Source: Cyclina sinensis (Eukaryota; Mollusca; Bivalvia; Venerida; Veneridae). Taken from it: a stretch of DNA of 64,000 nt. Below the pieces are notes generated by a model. That model made no database searches and had not been told where the DNA came from. It saw only the letters and a list, made by a program, of their open reading frames with translations. The stretch is from NCBI GenBank assembly GCA_012932295.1, contig JAAONU010000001.1, positions 6,657,104 through 6,721,103 on the forward strand. Reading direction: 5' to 3'. How positions within the stretch are numbered: the stretch's first letter is position 1; every line of letters begins with the position of its first letter. A program made the position numbers and the translations under genes. Shown here piece by piece: positions 36,686 through 50,164 of the stretch.

Positions 36686-37510
36686 CAAATTAGAAAAATA
36701 TTTATAAACTGGCTTCAGATGTATTATTCTTACCCCTTTTTATGACTAAAATCAAATCTCATATAATTTAAGACGACATTAAATATGAAAGACTGGGTAC
36801 TTGCGTAATCTCACAAAATCTTGTGACAGCAGGGCCTAATTAAGGCCCTGGAGACAGGTAGATAAGATTACATCTGATAAATCTCCATTTATATCTTAAA
36901 CTGATGACAACAAATTGCAACATACAAGATAGCATGTACACTTCTACAAAATACCTCACTCATCCAAAGCAGATCAGAAATGTTAAAGTTTTATGTGAAG
37001 TAAAGCCCCTGTGTTTTCAGGGATGTTTGAAATTTGTCAGTATATCTGTTTGCTTCCTTGCTAACTTAAAAATACAATTTCTACAACTCAATCAAATATT
37101 ATTTTATGCCTACCAATGAAATATAGGGAAATATCAGTGAGATAAAAGTGATAATACACTGTTTTGAATCAGTTAATTACCATTTTGATAATACATGTTT
37201 GTGCCCGAACTATTGAATATTGAGTATTAATCCGCTTTTATAATTAAAGTATGTATGGCAAAATTCAATAAATATTGATAAACTGTGTAGACAAAAATAA
37301 ATATTATTTGATGAAAGTGTATTCAGTTTATTTCAGCAGAAGTAAAGTTATCATATGTATTGGAGATTGTCTGCACTTTTTTTTGTGCGGAGTAACCAAA
37401 GTACGCATTAACTGATTTGGGGCTCACAATGGGGAATTTATTGAAGGCCCTGATTAAAAATGTCATAAAAAAAAACATTTTTGAAGTGTTGGCATAAAAT
37501 AAAAAGAAAA
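36686..37510. other. Non-coding sequence upstream of KCTD5
   Basis: AT-rich, with CAGGGCCTAATTAAGGCCCTGG (36831-36852) as an isolated palindrome. No exon is recognised. Confidence 0.4.
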
Positions 37511-37662
37511 TTTGTTTGTTTTTTAGTGGAAGATGGGAATTTATTTCATCTCGTGAACACCATATGTTGATATTTTCACTCGTGGCTGCGCCACTCGTGA
37601 AAATATCACATATGGTGTTCACTCGATGAAATAAATTCTCATCTTCAACAAAAACAAACAAA
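37511..37662. mobile_element. 152-bp palindromic element (foldback/MITE)
   Basis: The left arm from TTTGTTTGTT through GAAGATGGGAATTTATTTCA and GAACACCATATG pairs with the right arm ending CATCTTCAACAAAAACAAAC. About 50 of the inner bases match with only a few mismatches and one gap. The centre is GTGGCTGCGCCAC. Confidence 0.85.
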
Positions 37663-40600
37663 TATCCTCTATTTCACAGTAAAACAGTTCCGTCTATTTA
37701 TGCAGAACTGACCATTTATGATATGATAATCATTTCCTATCAGGAGGATCACTATGTTCAGCATTTTGGAAATTTCTAATCTGTTTATTTTGGGCGTTTA
37801 AGTTCTTTATTTAAGATGTATTAATACAGGTATGTATATTAAAATATGTGCCTAATTAATATTATAAAATAAAAGTCTTTAAGAAATATCAGCAATCATC
37901 ATCACATAATGTGCTCGTGGGCAGTGATAACTGTACTGTTAAGGGGAGTAACTGCTGCTGTTTTGCTCAGTAGATTGTCCAAGACTTACTAAGAAACAAA
38001 CGCTTATTCAAAAAGGATGACATCACAAAAATCCATCTTTTCAGCTGTGCTTGGTTCTTACATTAGCTTGGGTTCTAACAAACATTAATTTATGAGGACA
38101 ATCTATGATGATGAAGGGAGGAGAGTTGGGGGATTTTAGTTATTCAAGTCCTCATGACACACAGAATATTCCGGTTTACCAAAAAGGGAAGTCCTTAAAC
38201 TTTTAAATTACTTCTGATAAAAACATGTTTTATGTATAGCGTAGCCTCGGTGAAAAAAAAGTTCAACCAGAATGGTCCATTTAGCAATATTACATTGGTG
38301 TTTTCTGAAGAACAGGGCTTTAAGAAGCGTAATATGTGACATACAAAGAAGATTTTATACATGAATTTAAAAAAAACACTGAACCACCTGGAACCATTCT
38401 TTTAAGTCTACAAATGTGAGCAGTGCCAGAGATTAGGGTTAAATACACTCCGTATATTGCTTTATTTTGCACACTTTCTATGTCTAATTCAGTCTTCACC
38501 TATATTATATTCACTTGGAAACTATTCTAATGCATCTATTACAGTTTAAGTTCTATGGATAAAGACGAAGTCAAATAGAACTGGATTGGCCATCCTCCCA
38601 ACTGAAAGATTTTGCAGAGGCATAGAGTGAATGCCTACTTACTGAACTTAAGTGCAGGTAAGTGAAAATATGTGACAAAAGGAATTATAAATTTGATATT
38701 TGAGTGTTCTTTATTACAGAAGAACCTTTTCTTCAAAGTATCAGACAAGATGAGGGTTGTAGTGCTGATGACCATGTGTGAAGACTTGCTTTTGTAATAC
38801 AGAACTGAAATATACCTTCTCATTTTTTTTCGTTGTCTTACTGATATTACATCAATAACCTCCATTCAAATTCTATTATAGTGAGTGTAGAACATGTAGA
38901 CTGACATTGACCAGACCAGATCCATTAATTAAGAAAAAGCCATTGACGTCTTTGACAGTTCTGTTTCTCTAAAGATGCAAAGGCTTTAGAAAAAGTGACA
39001 ACAAAACAACACTGAAGAAAAATAATTATTCAGTGCACCGACACTCGGAAAAACACTATGCTCAAGTGTACCTAAAATCCAATGATTGTCATTGGCTCAA
39101 AGGCAAGAGGTAAGTTCACTTAAAGGTCAAGGCCATACATAAATGGCCTTGACCTGACAACACTAGGAGTGTTTATAAATATGGACAAAACCTTTCAAGC
39201 AGTATTTTAAATCAACATGATAGAAATTTTTGTCTACATTTACCATCATAAAATATCAGCTGGAAGGTTTATTTAACACAGTGATGGATAGAACTGTTCT
39301 TCTCACATATGAAATACCAGGTAGGTAGGTCTGACATCAATGTGTTTAGTGCCTCTCACTGGATAGTTACTCCTTTGTTGATGATTATACAAAAGTCTGT
39401 TTTCAAAGTAACTGTTTCTTTCTATTGATCATTTGCAGATATATTACACATCTATTCATTAATAAGCTCATATGAAATATTTTCATGTTGTGATCATGTT
39501 AAATTATGATGTTGCACTGACACATTTCAAAAACAGAACATCAGTATAGAAAACGACGACCTTCCATAAAAGTACCACAAAGGTGTGACTGTCAATTGAA
39601 CATTTGTTGACTATGGCAAAAGTGACAAAGCTCTCAGCTACTTTGTCTGCTGGAAAGTTCATGGTATTGTATTTCGAGTACAGAAAAAGCCAATTCAAGC
39701 CATCAAGGCTCAGTAACTCCTACCTCTTACCTCAATGCTTTAGTAAACAGACAATGGGTTAGAGAAAGTTTCAGGGACTGTATATAGACATTAACTTATC
39801 ATGAAAGCAGTTTTACATTAGTGGAAGGGTCACCTTCATCATAACACTTCCACAGTCTTTGATGTGGCACATGAAAACCTAAATACTTATTAGATACATG
39901 CCTTGCATGAATTCAGTATTTATCTACACATTTGTTCACATACTATGGTCCTGTTAGGTAAAACTGCTCTTTTTCAGAAGTCTTTCATGACACCTCAAAA
40001 ATCAAATCATTACTGTCATAGATGAAACAGAATGACAAATAATTTATATGATGAAATTACAACAGATTGGTCTGCGATTTTCCAATTCAATTCAGCAATT
40101 TATGCAATTATTTAAATTTTGGCAACTTTTTGGATAAGACATATTCCTGAGAATAAATCAGGAGTATATGGTCATGGTATTCACCAGAAATGAAAACATT
40201 TAGTACTGGTTTGGATTACTATGCCAGACTATGACCTTGACCTACATAGATACAAAAACTCTGAAGTGACATCTTTCAGTGAAACAGGACAAAATGTCAA
40301 GGAAGGGCTCAGTAAATAAGTAGCTATCTATGACACTGAACCTACCCTTTTGTCAGCTGACCATATATTGTAAGGAGCCATTTTTCAGCCAAAATCCTTT
40401 TTCAACATGAAATGTTTGTGAAACACTTATTAAAACACTTATTAGAAATTGCTCGATCAAACCCAAAACAGAACTTGACCTAGATATTCTTATGATAAAT
40501 CTGTATACCAGATTTTATTTCAGTATGTGCAACCGCTGCGAAGAAAATGAACGGACACTTTTGGTGGACATACAGACAGACCGACCAAAAGACAGCAGCA

Positions 40601-41443
40601 CAGCAATATGGGGGGTGGGGGAGGGGGGTGGGGGGCATAAAAAGAAATATTCCAATAATTAGAACTGCTTGATTTTACTGTATTCAATTAAGGTGGCTGC
40701 TCTTTTATTAAACTACTAAACTGTAGATTTGCAATCTGGTATGATTTTCTCATACTGAAATTTACAACAAAGCAGAAAGACAAAAGATAGCTTGTCAGGT
40801 TTATTTGACAAATAGAACCAAACATGAAAGCTAACAGACAAAAGTATTGTCTCTACTCAAACATCTTCTAAGAAATGTGGATTAAATATAAACATTTATA
40901 CAAAGTAAAGATCATAAAAATACTGAACACTGGTGAATTAGCTGCATTTACAGAGCCTCTATGAAACAAAACTTAATATTAAACATGCACAAAAATGGCA
41001 ATGTATCCACAAAACTCCTCTGCTTTTGAACACTTAAGCTCATGAATTTGTATGTCTTTGTAGCCCAGCTGTGCTAATGTATACATGATTTCCATACAGA
41101 TGCAATGCAGATGCTGTAGTATTCTTGATTTTTATGCTGAAGGAAAGCATATTAAATGCTGAAACTTTCTGTGAAAGATAGGACTTGGGCAGCTTAGTGG
41201 AAAACTATGGCATCTCCCTCCTATCTTACATATGTTGCAATTGTTTTGCACCCATCCCTCAACTTGATAAAGGATTGGGATTTTATTAAGCAGTGCAAGT
41301 AAAATGGTCCTTTTTTTTTTACTAAAGGAAGATAAAAGATGAATTTTAACAACACTAAGATTCTAAGGTTTAATATAAAATCTTTCATTAAATATAGCTC
41401 AAAAACTGTTTGGTATTATTACCAGCTTTGTTTTTAGCTGCAA
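37663..41443. other. Intergenic AT-rich stretch
   Basis: No exon is supported. A repeat 3' end with ACATACAGACAGACCGACC and a G-rich hairpin-like end lies at about 40530-40643. Confidence 0.4.
40610..40635 (+). other. Potential G-quadruplex
   Basis: Four runs of 6, 5, 6 and 6 G are separated by single T, A and T bases. Such a motif is expected to fold strongly. It sits at the 3' end of a repeat that continues GCATAAAAAG. Confidence 0.8.
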
Positions 41444-41538
41444 ATTACTTACCAGTACCAAATGAACTGGTAATAAAATTACTTACCAGTAACAAATGAA
41501 CTGGTAATGAAATAACTTACCAGTAACAAATGAACCAG
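41444..41538. repeat. Three ~34-bp tandem units, each an inverted repeat
   Basis: TTACCAGT and ACTGGTAA flank a spacer in each unit (CTTACCAGTAACAAATGAAC, then TGGTAAT). The third unit is truncated. Confidence 0.8.
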
Positions 41539-43155
41539 GACAGAAATGGTTCATTTCTAATGGACATCTTAAAACCTCATGAGCAAAATAATGCTGAACA
41601 GTGCTGTAAAAGAGTAAAATTAAGTGATCCCCATAATACTTGTAGTGAAAAAAAATATCTTAATTGAGTGTGATCTGTGACTGTTATAATAATTGCTAAA
41701 TCTTGTGAAAACCTTTTCTCTGTATTCTTAGTTGAACTAATTAACATAAAATTTTACAAGAAAACTTCTTGTAAGTCAATAAGACATTTTGTCCAATGCA
41801 CCTTTGCCTTGACTTTCAGGGCGAGCTTGCAAAGTTAGGATCAGCTAAATTACTACCATTACAAAATACACATATTGCAAGAAATAGATCGACTTTTCCC
41901 TTTTATGTAGAAATAGAATAGCTTCCAATATGTTGCTCAAGTGAAACAAAACTAACAAATAAACAATATCTAATGATTCAAACTTCACTTTCTTTAATCA
42001 TAAAACTTAAAATATAAATACATGTACACCCAACATGAAAAACATGTCACAAAACAAAGTCTGAACACAATCAGATTCATATGCACATTATAATACATTA
42101 AATAGTTTGCATCTACATGTAACATACACAGAATATTTACACATGTTGTGACACAACTGTTTAAAAAAAAATAAGAACAGAAAAAAAACAAGGAAATAAA
42201 TTGTCCTAAAATGCTCACAAAGATGAAAAACAGAACATTAGCAATGCATTGTATCATCTGTACAATTCATTTAGGGAAAAAAACTGACGTCTAAAATCTG
42301 TATCAATTCAACTATTTAACCCCCTAATAATGTGAAATGGAGTGATCATAATGCTCATATTAGACCAAGGCCTATAACTTCTGACATGTAGGTCTGTTCT
42401 ATTCTTGTCAGTAAACTACATAGGGAAAAAAGCTATAAGCATATGCTTCATTTAATTTCTATCAAGTTTGGTCAAGATCTTGTGAACATATTCATTGCAA
42501 TCAAGTAAATGACTGCCTGAAAAAAAAACAAGAAACAGACTGAAAAACTTACAGACATCCATAAATCAACATGCAAATATTTAATATTCAGGTGAGCTAA
42601 GAATAACCTGTAAAACAAGTCTGAAACTGTCAATAACACTAAGGTTAAAATTTCACAAATGTACCCGAAACAGTCAGGGAGAAAGAACAGCCGTTTTATC
42701 AAAACATGATAATGAAAAGAAAACATGACCAAAAGATGCTTAACTGTTATCAAGGTAATACTGAAATATTTTTCAAACTAATATCAATTCAGGCTGACAT
42801 AAGTGTCTGCTGACTAGGTAAAAACTGAGTCATTTTACAGCAAATGCCAACAGACAGCTGGGAGTAACTAAATGGCACAGTTAAATATAGGTATTGTCTA
42901 GGACTGAGAATAATACACCTAGCACATTTAAACAGAAATTTTTTGAAGTCACATTATATACATATATTATCAAGAAATGCAAAGCAAAAAGTAAAAGGTT
43001 TGGTGTTGGTACTGAAGTAATTTATATATTAGGAGATGCTGCTAGGAAACTGTTTCTACTGCTTACAAAGTCATAGATACAGCTAAATGTTTTGAAGCCA
43101 TTTTTAAATTTGGAAGCCCAAATTACAGTACAATGGCACTAGAAGAAAGTTTTCT
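41539..43155. other. Non-coding stretch
   Basis: No exon or clear repeat is recognised. Confidence 0.4.
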
Positions 43156-43283
43156 GAGCATTCAAAGCTAGTTTGCTTCAAGGCATTCAAAGTTCATCTA
43201 CTTCTGAACATTCAAAGCTCATCTGCCTCTGAGCATTCAAAGCTTATCTACTGCTATGCATTCAAAGCTCATCTGCTTAAAAG
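43156..43283. repeat. Minisatellite, five ~28-bp units
   Basis: GAGCATTCAAAGCTCATCTG-type units start near 43157, 43182, 43208, 43234 and 43258, with a few substitutions each. Confidence 0.75.
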
Positions 43284-43535
43284 CTTAAAATAAGCTTAAA
43301 ATGTTTTGCTTGTAAGTACTGGTAGTTTATTTACATCAGAAGCTTACAATTCAGAAAATGGTAATTATATGAATACATTTAAAATGTTAGACACAAACTG
43401 ACTCCATTTTTTTTTCCGCACAGCTCAAAATGACATGTTGTGCAGGTCCTTCGCAGTTATATATATGGAATGTATAATAAAACAAAAATTGCAAAAGCAG
43501 TACAGTTAAAAAGCACCTTTCAATCAAAGAAATAA

Positions 43536-44430
43536 AATACATTATGAACACTTCAACTAATGTTTAAGTTATATTTGTGGTCAAATATACCCTGAATATT
43601 CTAGAAAAAAAAAAAAAAGTTTGCAATGATGTACATGTGTATATCCTTAGAAGAAACGAGATCTTGTGTCAGGAACCAAACTTTAGATAATGACATAGCT
43701 ACACTCTTATTGTTAACACATCTTATAAACTAAATTCGGGATTCTGTAATGGTCAATAAATTCATATATTGTTATTGCTATTAGTAGAAGCTGAAAAATA
43801 TTCAACTTGCAGAAAAACAATGCCCTAGGCTCTTCTCTCAATTCAGAAAAGGGAGAATACTTCATAAAAGTGGTTGACCCAGTTTGTAACTTAACAATGT
43901 CATGACCATTTATTTGTACAGGTCAATAAACTCATTAACTGTCTGATATTTGTAGAAGCTGCAAAATATCCAACCTGTCGAAAAAGGTTTACCAAATCAC
44001 TATGTTCAGGAAAGGGAGATTATTGCAGAAAAATGGTTGATGCAGTTATGTAACTTGACAGTGTCATGACCTTTAGTGTTTGTTAGTTAAAGTGTAAATT
44101 GCCAAGTCATTGCTATTTGCTGAAGCTGAAAAATATCCAACTTGCCAAAAAAGGTTAACCATACCTACTTTTAAAGAGAAGATTACTGGGGGGAAATGGA
44201 TGCCACAGTTATGTAACTTGGCAGGATCATGGCCTTTGTAGTGGTAATAAGAAATAAAATACATTATGAAAAATTTAACCAATGTTTAAGTTATATTTGT
44301 GGTCATGTAATATACCCTGAATATTCTAGTGTGTATAGTCTGAAGACATTGGTTCTAGTAGAACTTAATATATATCAACTTGCTGAAATAGGTTCACCAT
44401 ACTTCTTTTAAAAGGGCATATTGGGGAGAT
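43536..44430. repeat. Local duplication with ~170-bp tandem units
   Basis: An approximately 80-bp segment (AAATACATTATGAA...TACCCTGAATATTCTAG) at 43536-43601 recurs at 44255-44330. Between them lie three units with GCTGAAAAATATCCAACTTG, TTTGTAACTTGACA(G)TGTCATGACC and AAAGGGAGATTA words; a partial unit follows. Confidence 0.7.
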
Positions 44431-45577
44431 TACTATATGCAGGGGACGTAAAAGCATAATCTTTTTACTTGAACATATTCACTGAAAAAAAAGTTGTTCT
44501 CCCATAAAGTGAAGTTGAATTTGGTAAAAATCTTTTATGACTTGCCCAGCCCTAAATTAAATTCACAGGAGGATATACAGTAAAAACTCACTTACATTGT
44601 ATATGGCTAGTCAAAATACAGTATTATCAGTAAATTAGTATTAAAAGCAGGACTAAATTGTGCTAAATTTTAGAATTCAGTCTGTCCGAATTGCTAATTT
44701 TAGCATGGTTATGAAATGATCAAAGTCTTATTAGTATGGCTTTACTGTATCATGATTTACTGATTTTACAGAAATGAAGAAAGTTTTTGTTACTTCTACT
44801 TTACATGATTTCTGAACATTCTGTATGTTTTCAGCATTTATATTGACTGTCATGCATCTTTAAAAAAATATGGACAATGATATAACTTTACACATACAAG
44901 ATATCATACATGTACAAACATTATCCTAACAATTCTAAATATAGTTGAAAGTTACAGTCTTAGAAACAGATCAGTCATAAAACATTTCAGACATATTCTA
45001 TAGTAAGCACAGAGTCTTTTATTCCAAACCTTTATAATCATTTCTAAGTATGACATACTGGTTGTTATATAAACCAGTTACACTGACATTTTTTCCGTAT
45101 TTTGTAACACTGCTCACACAACATGCATCATAGTATTCTTACACAAACACAAAAGAAAGCAATTTGTAACATTATGCAATAATGTCAAAAATTGTAAAAA
45201 CTAACAAAACTTCTGATAGCTGTACTGTTCAAGCAACATGTATATCTTCATTATAACCTTACTGAATAAAGACACCTAGAAAAAACAATGGAGACAAATT
45301 CTTAGTGTTCATGTCATAACATTGTCACTGACCTAAACATGCTCAGTATAGTTTTACCATATTAACTGTTACATAAAATAACTAGGTTTTGTCGTTGACT
45401 AATTTTTTGTTGAAGCAGATTTCAATTTTCAAAAGATAACTGTCAAACGCTTTTAAATTGACTGGTTTAATTGGTTTGGTCTGATTGAGTTTAACTCCCA
45501 CTAACAAAGAAAGTCCTATTGATCAGGCAGTTTAACTTAACACTGTTCCTGGCAAAAGAACTTGACTCCATTCTTCT

Positions 45578-45960
45578 TAAAGGGACTGACTCACAGATGG
45601 GCCAATGCTGAAGAAAAATGAAAATGTTTATACTGACTCACAGATGGGCCAATGCTGAAGTAAAATGAAAATGTTTATACATCTAGAAATTCCAGCTGTA
45701 ATTGTGAAGAACTTATCTAAACTAAGTTACTGACTCAGTTTTTGTTACAGAAAAGCATCACAATATAGTTTTACACACTTATATATTGGTAAAAAAAATT
45801 ACCCCTTTAGTCATGGGGTAGATACTTTAGTTATATCATTAACTTTGATGTATCTTGATAACTAGTCTCTATGGCTCAGTGCTGTAGATCGTCACACACA
45901 TATATGCTACAAGTCCATAGAAGTGCTTGAACCCATGACCATCAGTCAGTCAGGGGTTAA
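45578..45960 (+). mobile_element. Dispersed element with tRNA-like segment (second copy)
   Basis: It starts AAAGGGACTGACTCACAGAT, and this 43-bp segment is tandemly duplicated (45589-45675). ATCTAAACTAAGTTACTGAC, TTAGTCATGGGGTAGA and a tRNA-like TATGGCTCAGTGCTGTAGAT...TTGAACCCATGACC follow. The block order is the same as the minus strand of 28420-28800. Confidence 0.6.
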
Positions 45961-46039
45961 ATGATATGGTCGGCAACTTTTTATTACTTAACCATGGTAA
46001 TTGGTCCATTTTCATATAGCAGATTTGTTCATATTTTCA

Positions 46040-47591
46040 AACAAGAGGGCCATGATGGCCCTGTATCGCTCACCTAAGTATGACTGCTTTTTATAAAAGT
46101 GGCTATGGACCTGGTTAACTGACCCCAGATGACCAATTTTCGAACTTGACCTAGAAATTATTATTACAATCTTTCTGACAAATTTCCAGGTTGTTTGGAC
46201 AGAAAATGTTACCACTAGAGTGTTAACAAGGTATTTCAATATTTGGGCCCTGTGACCTATTTTTTGACCCCAAAGGACCCATATCCAAACTTGAGCTACA
46301 AATCATCAAAACAACTTTTCTGACAAATTTCCAGGACATTTGGACTGAAAATTTATCCTCTATGTGTTAATAAGGTTTTGACCTAGTTTTTCAACCCAGA
46401 TGACCCATATTCGAACCTGAGCTAGAAATCATAGAAGCAACCTTTCTGACAAATTTCCAAGTTATTTGGAATTAAAATCTTACCTCTAGAGTGTTAACAA
46501 TGTTTTTCCATATTTGGCCTCTGTGACCTAGTTTTTGACCAAAACTCGAACTTGAACTAGAAATCATTAAACCAACCTGTCTGACAAATTTCCAGGATAT
46601 TTGAACTGAAAATGTAATCTCTGGAATGTTAAAAAGGTTTTTACATATTTGGGCTTTGTGACCTAGTTTTTAAACCCAGATGACCCATATCCAAATCAGA
46701 GCTAGAAATCATCGAAAAAACCTTTCTGACAAATTTCAAGGACATTTGGACTGAAAATGTAACCTCTAGACCATTAAAAAGGTTTTTCTACTTTTGGGCT
46801 CTGTGACCTAGTTTTTGACCCCAGATAACCGATATTCAAAATTGAGCTAGAAATCATTGAAACGATCTTTCTGACAAAATTCCAGGTTATTTGGACAGAA
46901 AATGTTACCTCTAGAGTGTTAACAAGACTTTTCCATATTTGGGCTCTGTGACTCAGTTTTTGAACCCAGATGACCCAAATTCAAACTTGACTTAAAAATC
47001 ATCAAAGCAACCTTTCTGACAAATTTCCAAGATAATAAGACTGAAAATGTAACCTCTTGAGTGTCAATAAGATTTTTCTATTTTCGGGCTCTGTTTTGGG
47101 CTAGTTTTTGAACCCTGATGACCCATATTCGAACTTGAGCTAGAAATCATAAAAGCAACCTTTCTGACAAATTTCCATATTATTTGGGCTGAAAATGTTA
47201 CCGCTAGAGTTTTAACAAGGTTTTTCAGTATTTGGGCTCTGTGACCTAGTTTTTGACCTAGATGACCCATATTCGAACATGAGCTAGAAATCATTGATAT
47301 AACCTTTCTGACAAATTTCCAGGATATTTGGACTGAAAATGTAGCCTCTAGAGTATTAACAAGCTTTTTCTATATTTTGGCTCTGTGACCTAGTTTTTCA
47401 ACCCAGATAACCCATGTTCAAACTCCTACGAGAAATCATTGGGACAAACATCCTGACCAAGTTTCAAGACAATTGAGGCAAAAATGTGACCGCTGCAGCG
47501 TTAACGAACTAAGTGTGGACGGACGACAGATGACAGTCATTGAGAGATCCAAATAGCTAACCATGAGCCTACGGCTCAGGTGAGCTAAAAA
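46040..47591. repeat. Hairpin-capped element, GGGCCATGATGGCCC ends with a different ~145-bp core, about 9 units
   Basis: It begins ACAAGAGGGCCATGATGGCCC-like (46041) and ends GGCTCAGGTGAGCTAAAAA (to 47591). Core units repeat CTGACAAATTTCCAGG, GACTGAAAATGTAACCTCTA, GAGTGTTAACAAGGTTTTT and GGGCTCTGTGACCTAGTTTT. ACGGACGACAGATGACAGTC precedes the 3' hairpin. Confidence 0.87.
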
Positions 47592-50048
47592 ACTACTGAC
47601 AAACCCAGTATCAAAGTAGAGAAGTCAGTAAAAAAAAAAAAAAAACTTGTTTAAAATTCTACAACCTAAAAAAATCCTTCGTAAAAGCAGAATTATAGTG
47701 TCAACAAATTATCATGTGCCAGAGCTTATGATATAATCATGCTTGCCACTGAAACAGTCTCATAACCAACTGCCTGCAGTTATGTGGAGTTAAAATATCT
47801 TGGTTTTATGACATACATCATGAAAAAAATACAATATGTTTGCTTAAATGACAACTACAAAACCATAACTGTTACAACTAAATTTCAGCCAGCATAGTTC
47901 TATATATCGCAAAATAGTCTGATTTTTTATGGAAATGTATTGTGATTGTAATTTGTGTGTGTTAATGCCACATACCTAAAGATATTTCACACACACACAC
48001 AAAAATCACAGCAGAGAATAATAAAACACTATAAGATTGCTTTTTTATTCTCATTTTCATAACTGACCTCGTTTTGAATAAGCTTATCAAATGCCTGACT
48101 TTGGTACTTTATAAATACATTGGAGAGACCAAATCCTGTTAAGGAACTAAAAGGCTAGGGGGAAAAAACAGATCTCCTTTCTAATGAAATGTACAGTCTT
48201 ACAAAATATGCTTTTATTTTCATGTATGTCACAAAATAAATTTAGGACATTTATGTTTAAGAAAACAGTATGGCACAATGGATGACTTTATTACAGAAAG
48301 TCTGAACATTCAAAGTTATCACACTAGTTTAAATTTATGTCATAATAATAATATTTCAAGCCTGTCCTCTTTGGACTTAACATACAAAAATAATCTTCCA
48401 TGATTTCTAAAAGAAAACTGAACACTCAATGAAAACTAAAACATGCCTCACACATTTAGTGGTCCAAATAAAACTGTTAATAAACTGTGAATAAAACTGT
48501 TATCAACAGGTAAAATACAGAAAATCCTAAAACATAAAACTAGACATTTTTAACAGTGATAACAAAACTATTGCCTCCCCCTTCATTACTAAATATAACT
48601 CGGATTCATTAATATCTCTGATAAAATGTATCATGTTCTCATACCTAAAGATCATATCAGGCTTAACAACTGTAAAAAATCCGAACAATTTGGCATCAAA
48701 TAATTTCTCCGATGACAACAATAAAATACACCAATGACACCATCAAGTACCATAAAACTCATAATAAACACCCCATCTTTTTACTCTACTGAATAATCAA
48801 TTGAAATGAAGCCATTCTCCACTGTCAACCAAATCCCATCTTTTCATCAATACTGTAGTTGTTATCAAGAAAAAGCTGAGATTAATACTAGAGCTATTTA
48901 ACAAAAAACAGTGCAGTATATACCTTTCTGTTCAAAACTGTAAGATTCCTGGGTCATTTATTACCAATTTCACAGTACACATGCAGTAAACTGGGCATGG
49001 ATTGTCACACGACTTCAGCTACTTAAAATAGTGATGCCTTATACAATAAAATATTAACATTACTTTTTTTATTAACAAGCACATTTGAAGCCAGTTCAAT
49101 TACTGATATTACATACTACCATAAATTGAGTAAAACTGAGTTTCTGTAATAAGACTGACCTGTGATTTACTCACTTTTACATTTGTGTGTTAAGCCTGTT
49201 TTGGCTGCCACTTAAAAAATAATACAAGAAATTCTAAGAAGTCTGTTGGTAATAACAGCTCTAAAAGCTTTTTCAGTACCATGAAGCTAATACTGAACCC
49301 TGATTTTATAAACAAAAGCTTGAACATTTACAGAAGAAATAATCCTTCCATAAAACCTTAAGAAAAACTGGTTTTTGCATTTCACAAAGGTACAGGTTGT
49401 CAGCTATGACTAAGGTTAACTTATTTAGAAAAGAAAGTACTGGCAGGGAGGCTAAGTGCAGTAATTTTTAAAGCCTGCGAAGTTTCAAAGTTTTAACAAT
49501 AAGGTAAACATATAAACTTTTTATCAGATCTGTCAAAAAAGCAACAGTAAAGTATTTTATGCATAGAAGAAATGCTACAATAGCACCTGCAAAATATCAT
49601 TAACTGGTTTGGATTAGATCCAAAATTTTGGAACAACATACAATTATGCAGTAAAACAATAAATCAGCATGAGATGATCTCTTTAAAAGCTTAGATCAAC
49701 ACTTCCATTTAGCAGTTGTATAAAAGGTATTTAACTTACTAGCTTCTGAAAATATTGTGTAGAGCAAAATACACATTTACATGTCAGGCTTCCTTAAGAG
49801 TCCAAAGGAATTTTACTACACTGTAATCTCTTTCACCCTTCTTTCAAACATTTTACCACATAGATTCTACTTGTAAACTTGACTATCAGCTCGTTAGACA
49901 ATTTCAAAGCAAGTAAATCTAAGATCATTATTTGTAGGAATGCTTGAAATTAGTCAGAGTTAACACCATCCATACAAGAATTTCTGCGAAAAAAAGTTCT
50001 ATTCCTATTTCTTTCCTGAAGATTCATTCAAACAGCACTTGATACAGT
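47592..50048 (-). other. 3' flank of the PHD-type gene
   Basis: No coding exon is seen below the stop at 50051-50049. A candidate minus-strand AATAAA lies at 49073-49068, which would give a 3' UTR of about 1 kb. An A17 tract lies at about 47630-47646. Confidence 0.35.
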
Positions 50049-50164
50049 TCAGATATGGGCAGGACTCTCATCCACATCCAGATATAATGATAACTCTGCA
50101 TTCTCTTCCTCATCAAGGCCAGGAGATCTGGTGCCATCTAATCCAAGGTCTGTAGGACCAGTAC
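50049..50164 (-). CDS. ePHD gene, last exon
   Basis: Encodes an acidic tail: GTGPTDLGLDGTRSPGLDEE, then LSLYLDVDESPAHI and TGA (50051-50049). Acceptor TTTGAAG, entry phase 1 matching the previous exon. Confidence 0.85.
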
